A DNA stretch of 64,000 bases from Atrina japonica (GCA_030159075.1 BROG01000073.1:938001-1002000), one strand, 5' to 3'. Shown: positions 43,335 through 55,870, numbered from the stretch's first letter. The notes: generated by a model not told the origin, from the letters alone. Made by a program: numbers and translations.

Positions 43335-43685
43335 ACCATTTTCGAGTTCTTATGTAATCCGTTTTTGGATCTGGATTTTTCGTGCGCCGATTCAACTTTG
43401 CTAACCCTAGCGCCTTCCGGTATGTGTCTTTGCGTCGATGATGAAATAAGATGCAGTTATATTTGAAGGCCAGATTCTTGTCAGTCCATTTTAAAAGCAA
43501 ATTAAGGTAAAGTCTGATAAATGAAACAAAGATGGAATGTTTTGACATTTTGATCTATTGTATGAAATCTTTAGCATTTTATTTCTTGATCGACGCAAAT
43601 ACACATACCGGAAATCGCTAGGGCTAACAAAAGGGAAAAAAATTGCTGATCCAAAAACGGATTACGCAATAACTCGAAAATGGTA
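43335..43685. mobile_element. fold-back element with ~100-bp imperfect inverted arms
   Basis: Left arm 43335-43440 and right arm 43588-43685 are inverted. CCATTTTCGAGTTCTTATGT pairs with ACGCAATAACTCGAAAATGG, AATCCGTTTTTGGATC with GATCCAAAAACGGATT, and CGCCTTCCGGTATGTGTC with ACACATACCGGAAATCGC. The central spacer is about 147 bp. Short frames from both arms (43264-43548 on the minus strand, 43558-43746 on the plus strand) give similar peptides (TYRKALGL and TYRKSLGL) only because the arms are copies. Confidence 0.8.
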
Positions 43686-44498
43686 TATTATACTTATGTT
43701 GATGCAAATATATCAACTAACTGCTGTGGGTCCCAGCAACTTTTGAAAGTGTTTTTTTGTAAATATATCGTAAAAATGTCGTGTGGGAACATTATCCATA
43801 TATAACCCTAGTCATAAACTCATAATCCCATTGATTACGTTTCAACATACAATAATAATCATGAATTTATTCATGATCTTTCTTGGAAATGAAACCGGAT
43901 GTTAACAAACAACGTTCTTGTGCGCATGTCAACGGAAAGTGTATTTTTATTATGGTGACTTAAAAAGGTGAGATGTATACACCCCGATAAGAATAATAGA
44001 CAGTTCCGGTGAAAATAAACAACAACAATTGCCGCTACCATTACCGCTCAGAAAACCATAAAAGGCTTAACCAGGATCTCATGGAGATTCATATTTGAAT
44101 GCAGAATTGATTAAGACTATGACCTCCTTTAAATTAGATAGCAATTTTATTGATAATTTGGTGGTTTCTTTGGTGCAAACTTAAAAAAAAACTACTCAGG
44201 TTTTATTGGAAGACACAGTAAATATCAACTTTATAAAAAATCAAGCAGTGTGCTTTGGACATATCGTTGTTTATACAGATAAACATTAATTTGACAATTA
44301 CAATTACAATTTGGTTAATTTACATAGTATTTGCATCTAATCGTCAACTTTTTTACATTTATGAACTACATACTATTCGTACGATATTAGATCATCCCAT
44401 ATACAAAGGCAATAGACTAAGAATGAAGCCTGCGTCACAGGGATGTAAGGCATAAACATTTTCCATTATAACTACCGTGTGTGATAATCTGAAATATT

Positions 44499-44660
44499 GA
44501 ATTATTTGTGTGATGCTTGTCGTGGAATGTTAAATCATTTGTGTGATGCTTGTCGTGGAATGTTAAATCATTTGTGTGATGCTGGTCGTGGAATGTTAAA
44601 TCATTTGTGTGATGCTGGTCGTGGAATGTTAAATCATCTGTGTGATGGTTGTGGAACCGT
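44499..44660. repeat. 33-bp tandem repeat, 11-codon unit
   Basis: Five units of AATCATTTGTGTGATGCTTG then TCGTGGAATGTTA. In the plus frame this reads NHLCDACRGML repeated, but the surrounding frame has no start context or splice support. Treated as a minisatellite. Confidence 0.85.
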
Positions 44661-44664
44661 TAAC

Positions 44665-46210
44665 AGTAAATGTAAGTACCAGGTAACGCTTAATTTTAAC
44701 TATGTCTCGCAGAGGATACAATCGCTCAGCAGAGTATGATTAACCCTCCATATCATTTGCTTGAGATTTCCGGAGGTCTGTAACCTAACCTTAGTATAAT
44801 ATTGTCTTTCAGCTATGACGATTAAGACTCTTCTGTTTACACGTTTTACGTTGTGTTTAGTCTGAAATGGTACGAGTTTCTTTACGACACCAGTTTTAAG
44901 TGTTTACGGACAATATGAATACATTTAACAGCAGAATCAAGAAAGTGTTTGCAAAGTCCGTCCGTTATTTGATGTTTAGTATTGAATTACGTAGGTGCTA
45001 CCAATGTTTCTATTTACACTCGTCTTCATGAATACCAGGTAAACAAACAATGTTCGGGTATCAACATTTTGTGCAAGGGACGGTTTGTATAACATAAAAT
45101 TTAATAAATGACAAGTGACAAGTATATATCTTGGTCATGCGATGTGTAGTTAATATTTGTATCATATAAAACCAAAGGCAAAATGTCTTGAAATCCGAAA
45201 TATAATGTCATCATGAAAGTATGCATATATTCGATCAGTCGGTTAGAGCGCTTTAATTTAAGTTGATTATGTCTACCATTTCATGTTCATATGACAAATG
45301 CACAAAACAGTGTAAACATCTTTTAAAATTTTCCGGTGTATTTAGATAACTGTTAATGTTATTCGTTTGGTTAAAGGTCCTATATGTGTATTTAAATAAT
45401 TGTTAATGTTATTCGTTTGGTTAAAGGTCCTGTATGTGTCCTTGTGTAGTGCTATTTGCTCCATTTAACGGTGAACAATAATGTGCATTCACAAAACGTA
45501 AAGTCTGCAATCCTTCTATGAGAAATATCGTTACTGTACAACTATAAAGCAAGAAAATTTGGTTTTGCATCATTGCTTAGTAATGCAGGGTAATAAACTA
45601 AGAATGTCTCAGGAGACCAAACAAACATGTTACAACAAGTACACCTGTGTATTTGAATTAGTCAGCGGTTTAGTCCTCTAGGTATATAGATAATTATCTC
45701 TTCCGAGTAGCTAAATACCGTGTTCTACGAACCTTTGGACATTCCCCACGTATTTCATGAATTCATGCAGGATATCCATTGTCAGTTTGCTGTTGTACTC
45801 AAAACAGTTTACTTTATTCTGTTTGTATAAACCAAATACGTAAACAGCACATTTTAGAAACGAGTGGTGAATCTTAATTTATTTTAACACGAGAACCAAA
45901 CATGCTTTAGCGTCTGTAGGTCTTTTTTTCGGGTATGTATATTATACCACTTAGGTTTGTAGAATCAATGAAATGTATAGTTTTTATCTCACATTAGGTA
46001 CAATACAGTTTTCAGTGAAATTAATTGTTTTCAATATCTGATCGATTTTAAACTATCTTTAGTCAATCAGCAAGGCTTAATGAAATATTGATTGGTTTTT
46101 TAAACTTTAAAGTATTTGTAGTATATACTCAATAGTATTCGAAACAAAACAAAGCAGTGCTTGTTCTCTCAGTTTTACATGATCTAAAACGGAATTGCTT
46201 CATATTTCAG
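44665..46210. promoter_or_regulatory. upstream region of NCS-like gene A
   Basis: No coding exon recognised. A 54-bp direct duplication lies at about 45335-45440 (CTGTTAATGTTATTCGTTTG, GTTAAAGGTCC repeated). An acceptor-like CATATTTCAG ends at 46210, so the ATG-bearing exon probably starts at 46211 and a 5' UTR exon and promoter lie further upstream. No specific promoter motif is claimed. Confidence 0.35.
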
Positions 46211-46250
46211 TTCCAATCCATTGCCATAGAACGGGAATTACTTCTGCATC

Positions 46251-46619
46251 ATGGGACAGGGTGCTAGTAAAGAGGAGAAAGAGGTTATGGAGACTCACCA
46301 CCTCAGTAAGAGTGAATTGAAATCGATGAAACGATCATTTCAACAATATTGTAAAGGCAATCGGAAGACACTTACGAAAAACGAGTTCAGAAAAGTGTAC
46401 GGAAGTATGTTTCCTGGCGACGCTAGCCAATTTGCAGATGAAATGTTCAGGAGTTTCGATATGGATGGCAATGAGGAAGTCGATTTTATTGAGTTTGTCA
46501 AAAGTTTGTGTTTGTGTGATAGTAAAAATGTTGACGAGAAGATACAAATTGCATTCAGGCTGTACGACAAAGATGGGAATGGAACAATAGGAATAGACGA
46601 GGTTAAAGCACTATTTCAG
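46251..46619 (+). CDS. NCS-like A exon 1
   Basis: Residues 1-123: myristoylation site, degenerate EF1, EF2 and EF3, ending ALFQ. The open frame reads only three codons past the donor. The ATG at 46251 is chosen because glycine at position 2 is required for myristoylation. Confidence 0.87.
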
Positions 46620-49600
46620 GTCGGTTAAATATTATGTTTTTAATTGAATGTGATTGAATTTTCATACATATGTCAATACGATATATCCCAGCGAACTAGA
46701 AATATAAAAATCTCAGATACCAAAGTATAAATCAATAGGATGTCCAGGACATAGATACAAATCCGGTAAAAATGGACAAACACGGACCTCTGGAAACCAA
46801 GAGGTGGGACCAGGTGCCATGGAGGAGCAAGCATCCCCTGTCGACCGGCCACACCCGCCGTGAGTCCACAGTCAAGTCCATTGAAACACGTGAGGAGTGT
46901 ATCCTCGTCACAATTGGTACAGACGTCTCAACAACCGCCAACGAAAAGGCAACTCAACATTTCACTTAGTGAAACAGAGTAGTCGCAAACAAGACTATTA
47001 TACCGACCATAAAATCTGCGGAACGTTGACATTAAACGCGGTTTTCGATATCCCTTTGTCAATAATTTGTCAGTGAGTAGTTTACCTCTGTATATGAAAT
47101 CTTCATATGTTGTGCACGCCCTGGCATATCGGATCATTTGTGAAATATAAACTCCATATGCAGGTGACTGAGGGATATTACTACTTAAATGTGGAAAATT
47201 TACGATGGAAAGCCGAAATCGTCGCGTTTATCGTATAGCTTAGTTGCTAATTTCCCGTCTGTGTTTATATTAAGTAAAATGTCTAAGTATGAAGCGTGTG
47301 TACTTGATTCTGTTGTATCTTTAATTTCTAGTTCGCTGGGATATATTGCATTGACATATGTATGAAAATTGTCATTATTAATTGACAAAACGTCGTCAAT
47401 ATATCCAAATGTCAAATTAAAGGACACCGCTAACTTTTTCTTCTTTTGATTCGGCAGTTTCTGAATGAAGTCTGCTTCGTATGAATAAAGGAACAGGTCG
47501 GCCAATAAAGGAGCACAATTGGTTCCCATAGGAATGCCAACAGTTTGTTGAAAGACCACGTCTCCGAACATTACAAATATATTGTCTATTAGAAATTCCA
47601 GCATGTTTTTTATATCAACTTCAGTATACTTATGTGTAGAATCAGAGTGGTGTTTGACGAAATAAGTATCCTGATAGCCAATCACTAGATATTTAAATTT
47701 TCGGGTACCACCTTTAGTGAAAAAGCAGTTGTCTATGATGCTAAAAAGTCTTTCTTTTAATTTTTTTATGTGGAATAGTAGTGTAAAGAGTTGAGAAATC
47801 ATAAGTTTTGATACTGTGAATTCGAGAAAAAAATTGTGTGCCTTCAAATTTTCTAAAAGCTGTTTAGAATTTTTAAGTATCCACATCTGATTTACACCGC
47901 TTCTGGAATAAGCAACTGTACAGTATTTTTGAAGTTTCTCCTTAACAGCTGTCAATATCTTGGTAAGGAGTAAAGATAAAGGTTTGGTAGAACATTTGCT
48001 GGATCCTGCTATGTATCTTTGCTTATATGGGTTTTTATGAAGTTTAGGTATCCAGTATAGATGTGGTAGCTCGAAATCGGTCTCCGTTGTAGGTATATCA
48101 AATGAGTGTAATACTGACACGTGATTTTGAAGGATCTCGTCCTTTGAAAGTGAGCTACGTGTGTATGTAGGATTTCCAGAATTCGTATTAAACCCAAGTT
48201 CTTCTAATAAACAATTATAGTAATGTGCCTTACAAATAAAAACTATATTATTTGAGGCTTTGTCTGCTGGTACCAGTACATATTGGTCATGTAAACCTAT
48301 CCAGTTCATTTACTACTTCTGGATCATTAAATACAGAGGGATAACGTTTTTTCATAGTCCCTTTAAGTTTTCGAATACGAGATTTTATCAACCATCGTAT
48401 GGCTTTCAGCCATTCAGACAAAGTGTCTGGTTCTACGTCTTCATATTTGGTCCATCGTCTGGCATAATCTTCGACAGAATCCATAACTAAACTGAAATTC
48501 TGACGCCAATTAAAGGAACGGGCTTCCCGGTATTTAGGCCCCCTTAAAATAAGATTTTTGAGGCTTTCATTTTCAACAATAGAAACGTCGCCGGTAATGA
48601 CATGCCCGATAGTATTGTATTTGAAAGGAGATGAAGCACATGAACATGTGACAGTGTTGTGTAGAAGATGGTTGATGTCTAGGCACTGAAAAACCTGTTT
48701 GTAATTGAATACTTGGGATGCGATGCTAGGTGTATAGCTATATGAAATGCAAGGCGTGGTCTTCAGTTTAAAATATGGTGGAATACAGGACTGAACTTTT
48801 TTGTGATTTAGAACATTGCCAATGTTTAAAGCGTCTATGCCTTTATTTGTAAATTTAAGTTTAAGGAAAAGACGTTTTTGTTTAGAACAGTCATCGTTTG
48901 TAATGCGTGCAGGCTTAAACAGCCTGTGATAAGCGATGTCCATTATAATGGAGTTCAGTATGTATTCTGGGGTTGAAGAATCCGTGTAGGGGTTTATTCT
49001 TGCTTCTTGAAACAGTTTATTGAGATTTGTAAAAGGAACAGAATAAAGTTTGCTGCGGATTTGATGAAGACCCAATTTTTTGTTAACGTAAGGTAAAAGA
49101 CATGAAAAAGTGACATCATGTATGTATTAAGACATAACAGAATCAAGCGTGCAAGCTTCATACTAAGACATTGAGGTTAATAATGGGGGTAACCAGACAC
49201 TCTATCGACATTTCAACTCCCCTGACCATTCCATTTTGTCTATGAGAGTGCGTATGATTGAAAAAAAATACCACTGGACCAAAATCCCACCTTGAATACC
49301 CCCTTCCGTTGACAACGTGAAGAATTTTGGATTAAACAGCTTGACACTGCATACCCTTATGGATGTAACGATGATATTCAAAGTGTTGGAAATCTATCAA
49401 GCCCACTATGTAGAGGTGTTAATGTGACGGAACTTTTCAATTCTAACGTAAGACTTAAGCGAAGTCACGGACATTGTTCATACAACAGACCCAACATACA
49501 TGATGTCATCTCTTTTACCTTAATTTAACAAAAATGGGCCTTCATCACATTCGCAACAAACTTTATTCTGTTCCTTTTACACTCTTAATGAACTTTTTCA

Positions 49601-52524
49601 GGAAGCAAGAATGAACGACTACACGGATTCTTCAACTCCAGAATACACACTGAACTCCATTATAATGGGCATTGCCTATCACAGACTGTTCAAGCCTACA
49701 CGCGTAACAAACGATGACTGTTCTGAACAGAAACGTCTTTTCTTAAAACTTAAATTTACAAATTAAGGTATAGACGCTTTAAACATTCGCAATGTTCTAA
49801 AACACAAAAAAGTTCAGACCTGTGTTCCGCCATATTTTAAACTGAAGACCATGCCTTGCATTTCATAAAGCTATACACCTAGCATCGCATCCCAAGTATT
49901 CAATTACAAACAGGTTTTTCACTGCCCAGACATCAACTATCTTCTACACAACACCGTTCCATATTCACCTGCATCATCTCCCTTCAAATATAATCATATC
50001 GGGCATGTCATCACCGGCGACGTTTCTATTCTTGAAAATGAAAACCTCAAAAATCTTATTTTAAGTGGTCCTAAATACCGCGAAGCCCGTTCCTTTAATT
50101 GGCGTCAAAATTGCAGTTTAGTTATGAATTCTGTCGAGGATTATGCCAGACAATGGTCCATACATGAAGACGTAGAACCAGACACTTTGTCTGAATGGCT
50201 AAAAGCTTACGATGGTTGATAAAATCTCGTATTCGAAAACTTAAAGGAACTATGAAAACACGTTATCCCTCTGTATTTAGTGATCCAGAAGTAATAACTG
50301 AACTGGATAGATTACATGACCAATATGTACTGGTCCCAGCAGACAAGGCCTCAAATAATATAGTTTTTATTTACAAGGCACATTACTGTAATTGTTTATT
50401 AGAAGAACTTGGGTTTAATACGAATTCTGGTAATCCTACATGCACAAGTAGCTCACTTTCAAAGGACGAGATCCTTCAAAATGACGTGTCGGTATTACAA
50501 TCTTTTGATGTACCTACAACCGATACTGATTTTGAGCTACCATATTTATATTGGATACATAAACTTCATAAAACCCCATATAGGCAGAGGTACATAGCAG
50601 GATCCAGCAAATGTTCTACCAAACCTTTATCTTTACTCCTTACCAAGACATTGACAGCCGTTAAGGAGAAACTTCAGCAATATTGTACAGTTGCTTATTC
50701 CAGAAGCGGTGTAAATCAAATGTGGATTTATAAAAGTTCTGAACAAGTTTTAGAAAATTTAAAGGCAAACAATTTTTCTCAAATTCACAGTATCAAAACA
50801 TACGACCTCTCTACTCTTTACACAACAATTCCACATAAAAATTAAAAGAAAGACTTAATAGCATCATAGACAACTGCTTTTTCACTAAAGGTGGTACCCG
50901 AAAATTTAAATATCTAGTTACTGGATATAATGATACTTATTTTGCCAAACACCACACTGACTCTACACATAAATACACTGAAGTTGATATAAAAACATGC
51001 TGGAATTTCTAATGGACAGTATATTTGTAATGTTCGGAGACGTGTCCTTTAATTTTTGTCAATTAATAATGGCAAATTTCATACATATGTCAATGCAATA
51101 TATCCCAGTGAACTAGAAATTAAAGATACAACAGAATCAAGCACACACGCTTCGTACCTAGACATTTTACTTACTATAGACACAGACGGGAAATTCGCAA
51201 CTAAGCTGCGAGGAGTTCGGCTTTCCCATCGTAAATTTTCCATATTTAAGTAGTAACATCCCACAGTCACCCTCATATGAAGTTTATATTTCACAAATGG
51301 TCCTATATTCCAGGGCGTGTTCAACATATGAGCATTTCATATACAGATGTAAACTTCTCACTGACAAATTATTGACACAGGGATATCGAAAACCGCGTTT
51401 GATGTCAACGTTCCGGAAAATTTACGGTCGGTATAATAGTCTTGTTTGCGATTACTGAGTTCCACTGGGTGAAATGTTGATATGCCTTTTCGTTGGCGGT
51501 TGTTGAGACGTCTGAACCAATTGTGACGAGGATCCGTTCCTCACGTATTTCATTTGGACTTGACTGTGGACTCGCTGCGGGTGTGACCGGCCGACAGAGG
51601 ATCCTTACTCCTCCATGGCACCTGATCCCACCTCTTGGATTCAAGAGGCCGTGTTTGTCCATTTTAGACGGATTAATTTCTGTGTCCTGGACATCCCTAG
51701 GATTTATACTTTGGTATCTGAAATGTTTTATATTTACTTACTATAGACACAGGCGGGAAATTAACAGCAACGCTATACAAGAAACAATACGATTTCGGCT
51801 TTCCTATCGTAAACTTTCCAAATTTAAATCGTAATAATCCACAATCACCTGCATATGGCGTTTATATTTCACAAATCGTCCAATATGCCAGGGCGTGTTC
51901 AAATATGAACATTTCATAACAGAGATTGTCTACTCACAGACAAATTATTAACACGGGGATATCGAAAACCGTGTTTTTTGGCAACGTTCCGCAAATTTTA
52001 TGGTCGGTATAATAGTCTTTTTTGCGACAACTCTGTTTCACTATACGAAATGTTGAGGTGCCTGTTCTTTAGCGGTTGCTGAGACGTCTGTAACAATAGT
52101 GACGAGGATCCGTTTCTCACGTATTTTATTTGGATTTGACTGTGGACTCATGGTGGAAATGGCCCCAATATACACACTATCGATCTAGTTATTCATCTAA
52201 ATTTCATATTTAAATTTTGTCGGTAGATTGTCAATGACTGTTCAAATAAGGTTTTTTTGTATCGTATATGTTTTTATAACGATAATGCTTTATATGATAT
52301 CTTAAATTTCCATCGTCTTTTTACAGGCATATAGCAAGTTGGTGAGCGTCCAGGTAACAAGGGGTAAATCAGCCAAAGAATTGGCAGAAGAGTTTTTTGA
52401 TGAAATGGACGTTAATCACGACAAAGAAGTGACTTATGACGAGTTTAGATATGCTGCACGTAGAAATTCAGCTATTCTTAGCATTCTAAACCCAAAACCA
52501 CCGGAATGGGATGAACGCACATAA
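46251..52524 (+). CDS. NCS-like EF-hand calcium sensor A (2 exons, 188 aa)
   Basis: Exons 46251-46619 and 52327-52524. The donor CAG|GTCGGT is weak and the acceptor is TTTTTACAG; phase 0. Seen: MGQGASK gives a good N-myristoylation site (G2, S6, K7). EF1 is degenerate (QQYCKGNRKT, no acidic ligands), as in the recoverin/NCS family. EF2 loop 70-81 (DMDGNEEVDFIE), EF3 loop 106-117 (DKDGNGTIGIDE) and EF4 loop 151-162 (DVNHDKEVTYDE; position 6 is Lys instead of Gly) keep the calcium-ligand positions. Length matches the family (about 190). Known role: calcium-triggered myristoyl switch acting on membrane targets. The target is unknown and it cannot be assigned to a named subfamily by eye. The intron is filled by retroelement copies. 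Confidence 0.87.
46640..46704 (+). mobile_element. older plus-strand PLE fragment, left part
   Basis: TTTCATACATATGTCAATAC, then GATATATCCCAGCGAACTAG and AAAT match the 3' part of the element's RT region (compare 51077-51118) in plus orientation. The match stops at the edge of the inverted copy 46705-49135 and resumes at 49136-49180. Confidence 0.65.
46705..49135 (-). mobile_element. Penelope-like retroelement, copy L (minus strand)
   Basis: A copy of about 2.4 kb reading right to left. The 5' end is near 49130 and it lacks the GIY-YIG-like part found in copy R, so it is 5' truncated. The 3' UTR tail ends near 46705 with sequence that recurs at 62109-62206. It sits inside an older plus-strand copy, whose interrupted sequence continues on both sides. 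Located wholly in the intron of NCS-like gene A. Confidence 0.75.
46930..49105 (-). pseudogene. PLE reverse transcriptase, copy L, frameshifted
   Basis: Three frame segments: 49075-48287, 48309-47200 and 47137-46928. Together they read through an N-terminal linker, VPADKASNNIV, YWIPKLHKNPYKQRYIAGSS, GIPMGTNCAP and the catalytic GYIDDVL, then DKRDDFGFP and a conserved RYARAC...RRFYGRYNSLV tail. The ADK, PKLHK and YxDD motifs are those of Penelope-like RTs. A one-base insertion near 48300 (relative to copy R) breaks segment 1 from 2, and a second frameshift near 47200 breaks segment 2 from 3. The catalytic aspartates remain. Not functional as it stands. Confidence 0.8.
49136..49180 (+). mobile_element. 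older plus-strand PLE fragment, right part
   Basis: ACATAACAGAATCAAGCGTG then CAAGCTTCATACTAAGACAT matches 51125-51168 of copy R in plus orientation and continues the fragment that stops at 46704. It ends where copy R begins. Confidence 0.65.
49185..51735 (+). mobile_element. Penelope-like retroelement, copy R (plus strand)
   Basis: A copy of about 2.55 kb in the opposite orientation to copy L, separated from it by about 50 bases. It begins inside the coding region (no UTR seen at the left edge) and ends at about 51735 after the TTTATACTTTGGTATCTGAA tail. Immediately downstream another partial copy starts, giving the tandem arrangement often seen in Penelope-like elements. Confidence 0.75.
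49190..51470 (+). pseudogene. PLE polyprotein, copy R: GIY-YIG-like C-terminal half + RT, catalytic core deleted
   Basis: The frame starts with TLYRHFNSPDHSILSMRVRM, then (with breaks) REEFWIKQLDTAYPYGCNDD, resembling the C-terminal half of a GIY-YIG endonuclease with its conserved Glu; the GIY and YIG motifs themselves would lie upstream and are missing. The RT region follows, with the longest open segment at 50195-50845 (LDRLHDQYVLVPADKASNNI; PLSLLLTKTLTAVKEKLQQY). Near 51048 two deletions remove the GIPMGTNCAP and YIDD regions that copy L retains. Nuclease before RT is the order of the Naiad group of Penelope-like elements. Confidence 0.75.
51736..52165 (+). mobile_element. third PLE partial copy (3' end only)
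   Basis: Starts abruptly at ACTTACTATAGACACAGGCGG, equivalent to about 51166 in copy R, and runs to GACTGTGGACTCATGG. It repeats the C-terminal frame region (RNNPQSPAYGVYISQIVQYA-like) and the start of the 3' UTR with many substitutions. Direct tandem to copy R. Confidence 0.75.
52327..52524 (+). CDS. NCS-like A exon 2
   Basis: Residues 124-188 and TAA: AYSKLVSVQ helix, EF4 and a C-terminal SILNPKPPEWDERT tail. In phase with exon 1 and equivalent to exon 2 of the paralogue at 60886-61074. Confidence 0.87.
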   Translation, partial: AYSKLVSVQVTRGKSAKELAEEFFDEMDVNHDKEVTYDEFRYAARRNSAILSILNPKPPEWDERT

Positions 52525-53423
52525 ATATACCACCGTCGATATCATAACCAAAGCAAATGGAATAATGTGCATATTATTTCAATAATCATTTTCATTTTCA
52601 CTGTTTCATTTGATTTGTTATTTCATATCACACTCATACTTTCTCATCATGAGATTTTTGTGCTACGGACTAATGACGGAGAACGAAGGATGCTTTAATA
52701 TGTAGCACCCGTGAGGACAAGAAACCCTAGTTTTAAGTCTCACTAGAAATATCTGTGACTTTCACTTCTTTTACTAAGCGTCTGGCGAAGGAACAGCCTC
52801 AGTTTGATATCTGAAGTATGAAATGATACCAATAAACCACCCTGGGAAATTTTGCTTTGCTAGGCGAATGCTCTCCACATTTTCAAAAAGTAGCAATATT
52901 GCTTTTTTCGCACGGATATAGAATTTATATATCGCAGATGATCAGATATGCCAGGGTATGTTCATTTCATATACAGCGCCAAACTAATTACAGTATATTG
53001 AATTGACTGATTGATAGCGGTTGTTGAATCATCCGAATCTGCTGCATCAGAAAGAGGTATGCGATAGATATATGTCCTTTATTATAAGAAATAAAAGATT
53101 AATTCTATGAACGTTTTTACAGAAAAATACATGCATCGGTTGAATTACAACCATTAAAATAGTGGTTTTTGAAAAGGCGTTTTGCAAGCAAGCTGAAGAT
53201 ACGAGGTTCCGTTTTGGTGACCAAATCATACTAAAGGCTTTTTAACAAAAGTGGTGATTGTGCACAGTCTTTAGGTATCTCAGTATATAGAAAACTATGA
53301 CAAATCACGGTATTCCGTCTCTAATGTGGGATATATATATATATATATTTGTAGTCAAAATGTTGTATTTATTGTTCACTGTTAATGTGCATTTTGTATT
53401 TGTAATATTTCTGTTTGAATAAA
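52525..53423 (+). terminator. 3' UTR of NCS-like A with candidate poly(A) signal
   Basis: No other gene recognised in this stretch. AATAAA at 53418-53423 is the best signal found downstream of the stop; this implies a 3' UTR of about 0.9 kb. Confidence 0.4.
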
Positions 53424-53646
53424 ATCAATTAAAACTTTTAACATATTTCAATTGGACATGTTTTATCTCATTGATGAGTGATAAAATGTAAGCATTTAAA
53501 AACATCGCGGGTTATACTAGATTATATTGACTGCATTTTTGTTTGTGTCAATAGCCATTTAGTGCTTTATATCATTTGTTTCAAAACTTGCATTTATTTG
53601 CTTAATTTTGGCACCCCTGGATATAGTGTTGTTGGTTTAAGTGATT

Positions 53647-53758
<112 letters not shown>

Positions 53759-54060
53759 GAGATTCGTTAGCCGAAAAATATTGTATAAGCGATAAGCGAT
53801 TCCGGATGATAATATATCCGTGTGTTATTTATGGTCGAATGGTTAGACCAATCGGGTGTAAGGAAATGCATGATTTTCTACAGGTGTAAGGAATTGGTCA
53901 TTCTCTAGCCGCCACGCTAAGCGTACACATCAAATTAAAGTTCACCTTATATTTATGTTATGAATAAATACTCAGATGAAGTGATGTAAATATATATTGC
54001 CCAGTTTCAGAGAATTTTTGTTCCAAACAAATGGTTTTTATATATATAAAATGGGAAAAT

Positions 54061-55063
<1,003 letters not shown>

Positions 55064-55133
55064 GGGGAGAGGGTGTAGGGGTGTGTCTAGGGGTGTTTGT
55101 TTGTGTGTGTGTGTGTGTGTGTTTGTGCTAGTA

Positions 55134-55714
55134 CAGAACTTAGCAATATACATGCCCTCATATGTGATCACTATGTTTTATGTATTTTAATTGTACAAAG
55201 AATTTCAACCAGGAAGTGAAATACAAAATATCGGCTGAATATTTAAAGAGAATTTGATTAGTCAAGGTAAAATGTTAAGTACTGCATGAATCAAAATATA
55301 ACAAAACCCGTTATTTGATTTGTTGAGCTTCTTCCAAGTTTTGGTTAACATTACAATGTGTCCGTGCGTTTTAATGATCAATACAATTATATAGTACATA
55401 TCTAATCAGATCCATTGTCAATCAGATTTCTTAATTATATTTCTATAAGGATCTCTGGATTATTTCCATACGCCGTTCGTTACACAAACCTTTTTTTGAC
55501 AATTCGATAACTGTTATTATCCAGTTATTTATCCTACTCGAGGACGCAGAAAATTAGATTGATATGTGAAAAGTATCGACAACAACAAAGGTAAGTGAAA
55601 TATTATGTTAGGCAAATTAGGTAATTTTTAATTAGACATTGTTGAATAATCATTTATTTAATTGAAACCTGAGCGTTGCATCGATACATTGTCCATAAAT
55701 AATCAATGTTTGGT
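55134..55714. other. no gene recognised
   Basis: AT-rich spacer after a GT-rich tract (55061-55133). An in-phase exon could not be found. Confidence 0.35.
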
Positions 55715-55870
55715 GTGGAATGCTAACAGGGGACGCTGACTCCTTCCGTGCACCTATTTCGATCCTGTTTAGGATTTGCAAATGTTGGTCGTGTTAAGAC
55801 CGTTTTAATATTTAATTTGTCGATTTCTAATGGACATGGAATTTAGGATATCCATTGGTACGTCTTCATT
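55715..55870 (+). repeat. PLE-tail-related repeat
   Basis: TGCTAACAGGGGACGCTGAC then TCCTTCCGTGCACCTATTTC resembles the 3' UTR of the PLE copies (compare 51595-51630) and matches 62008-62036 closely. Downstream, TTTGTCGATTTCTAATGGAC and ATCCATTGGTAC match 62207-62252. Confidence 0.55.

Noticed and set aside
43264..43746. Two similar peptides on opposite strands suggesting a duplicated gene
   Set aside because: They come from the two inverted arms of a fold-back element.
44497..44739. Cys-rich repeated peptide NHLCDACRGML
   Set aside because: A 33-bp tandem repeat that happens to be open; no exon structure around it.
47200..49075. RT frames as host genes
   Set aside because: They carry Penelope-like RT motifs, frameshifts, and repeated copies in both orientations inside an intron.
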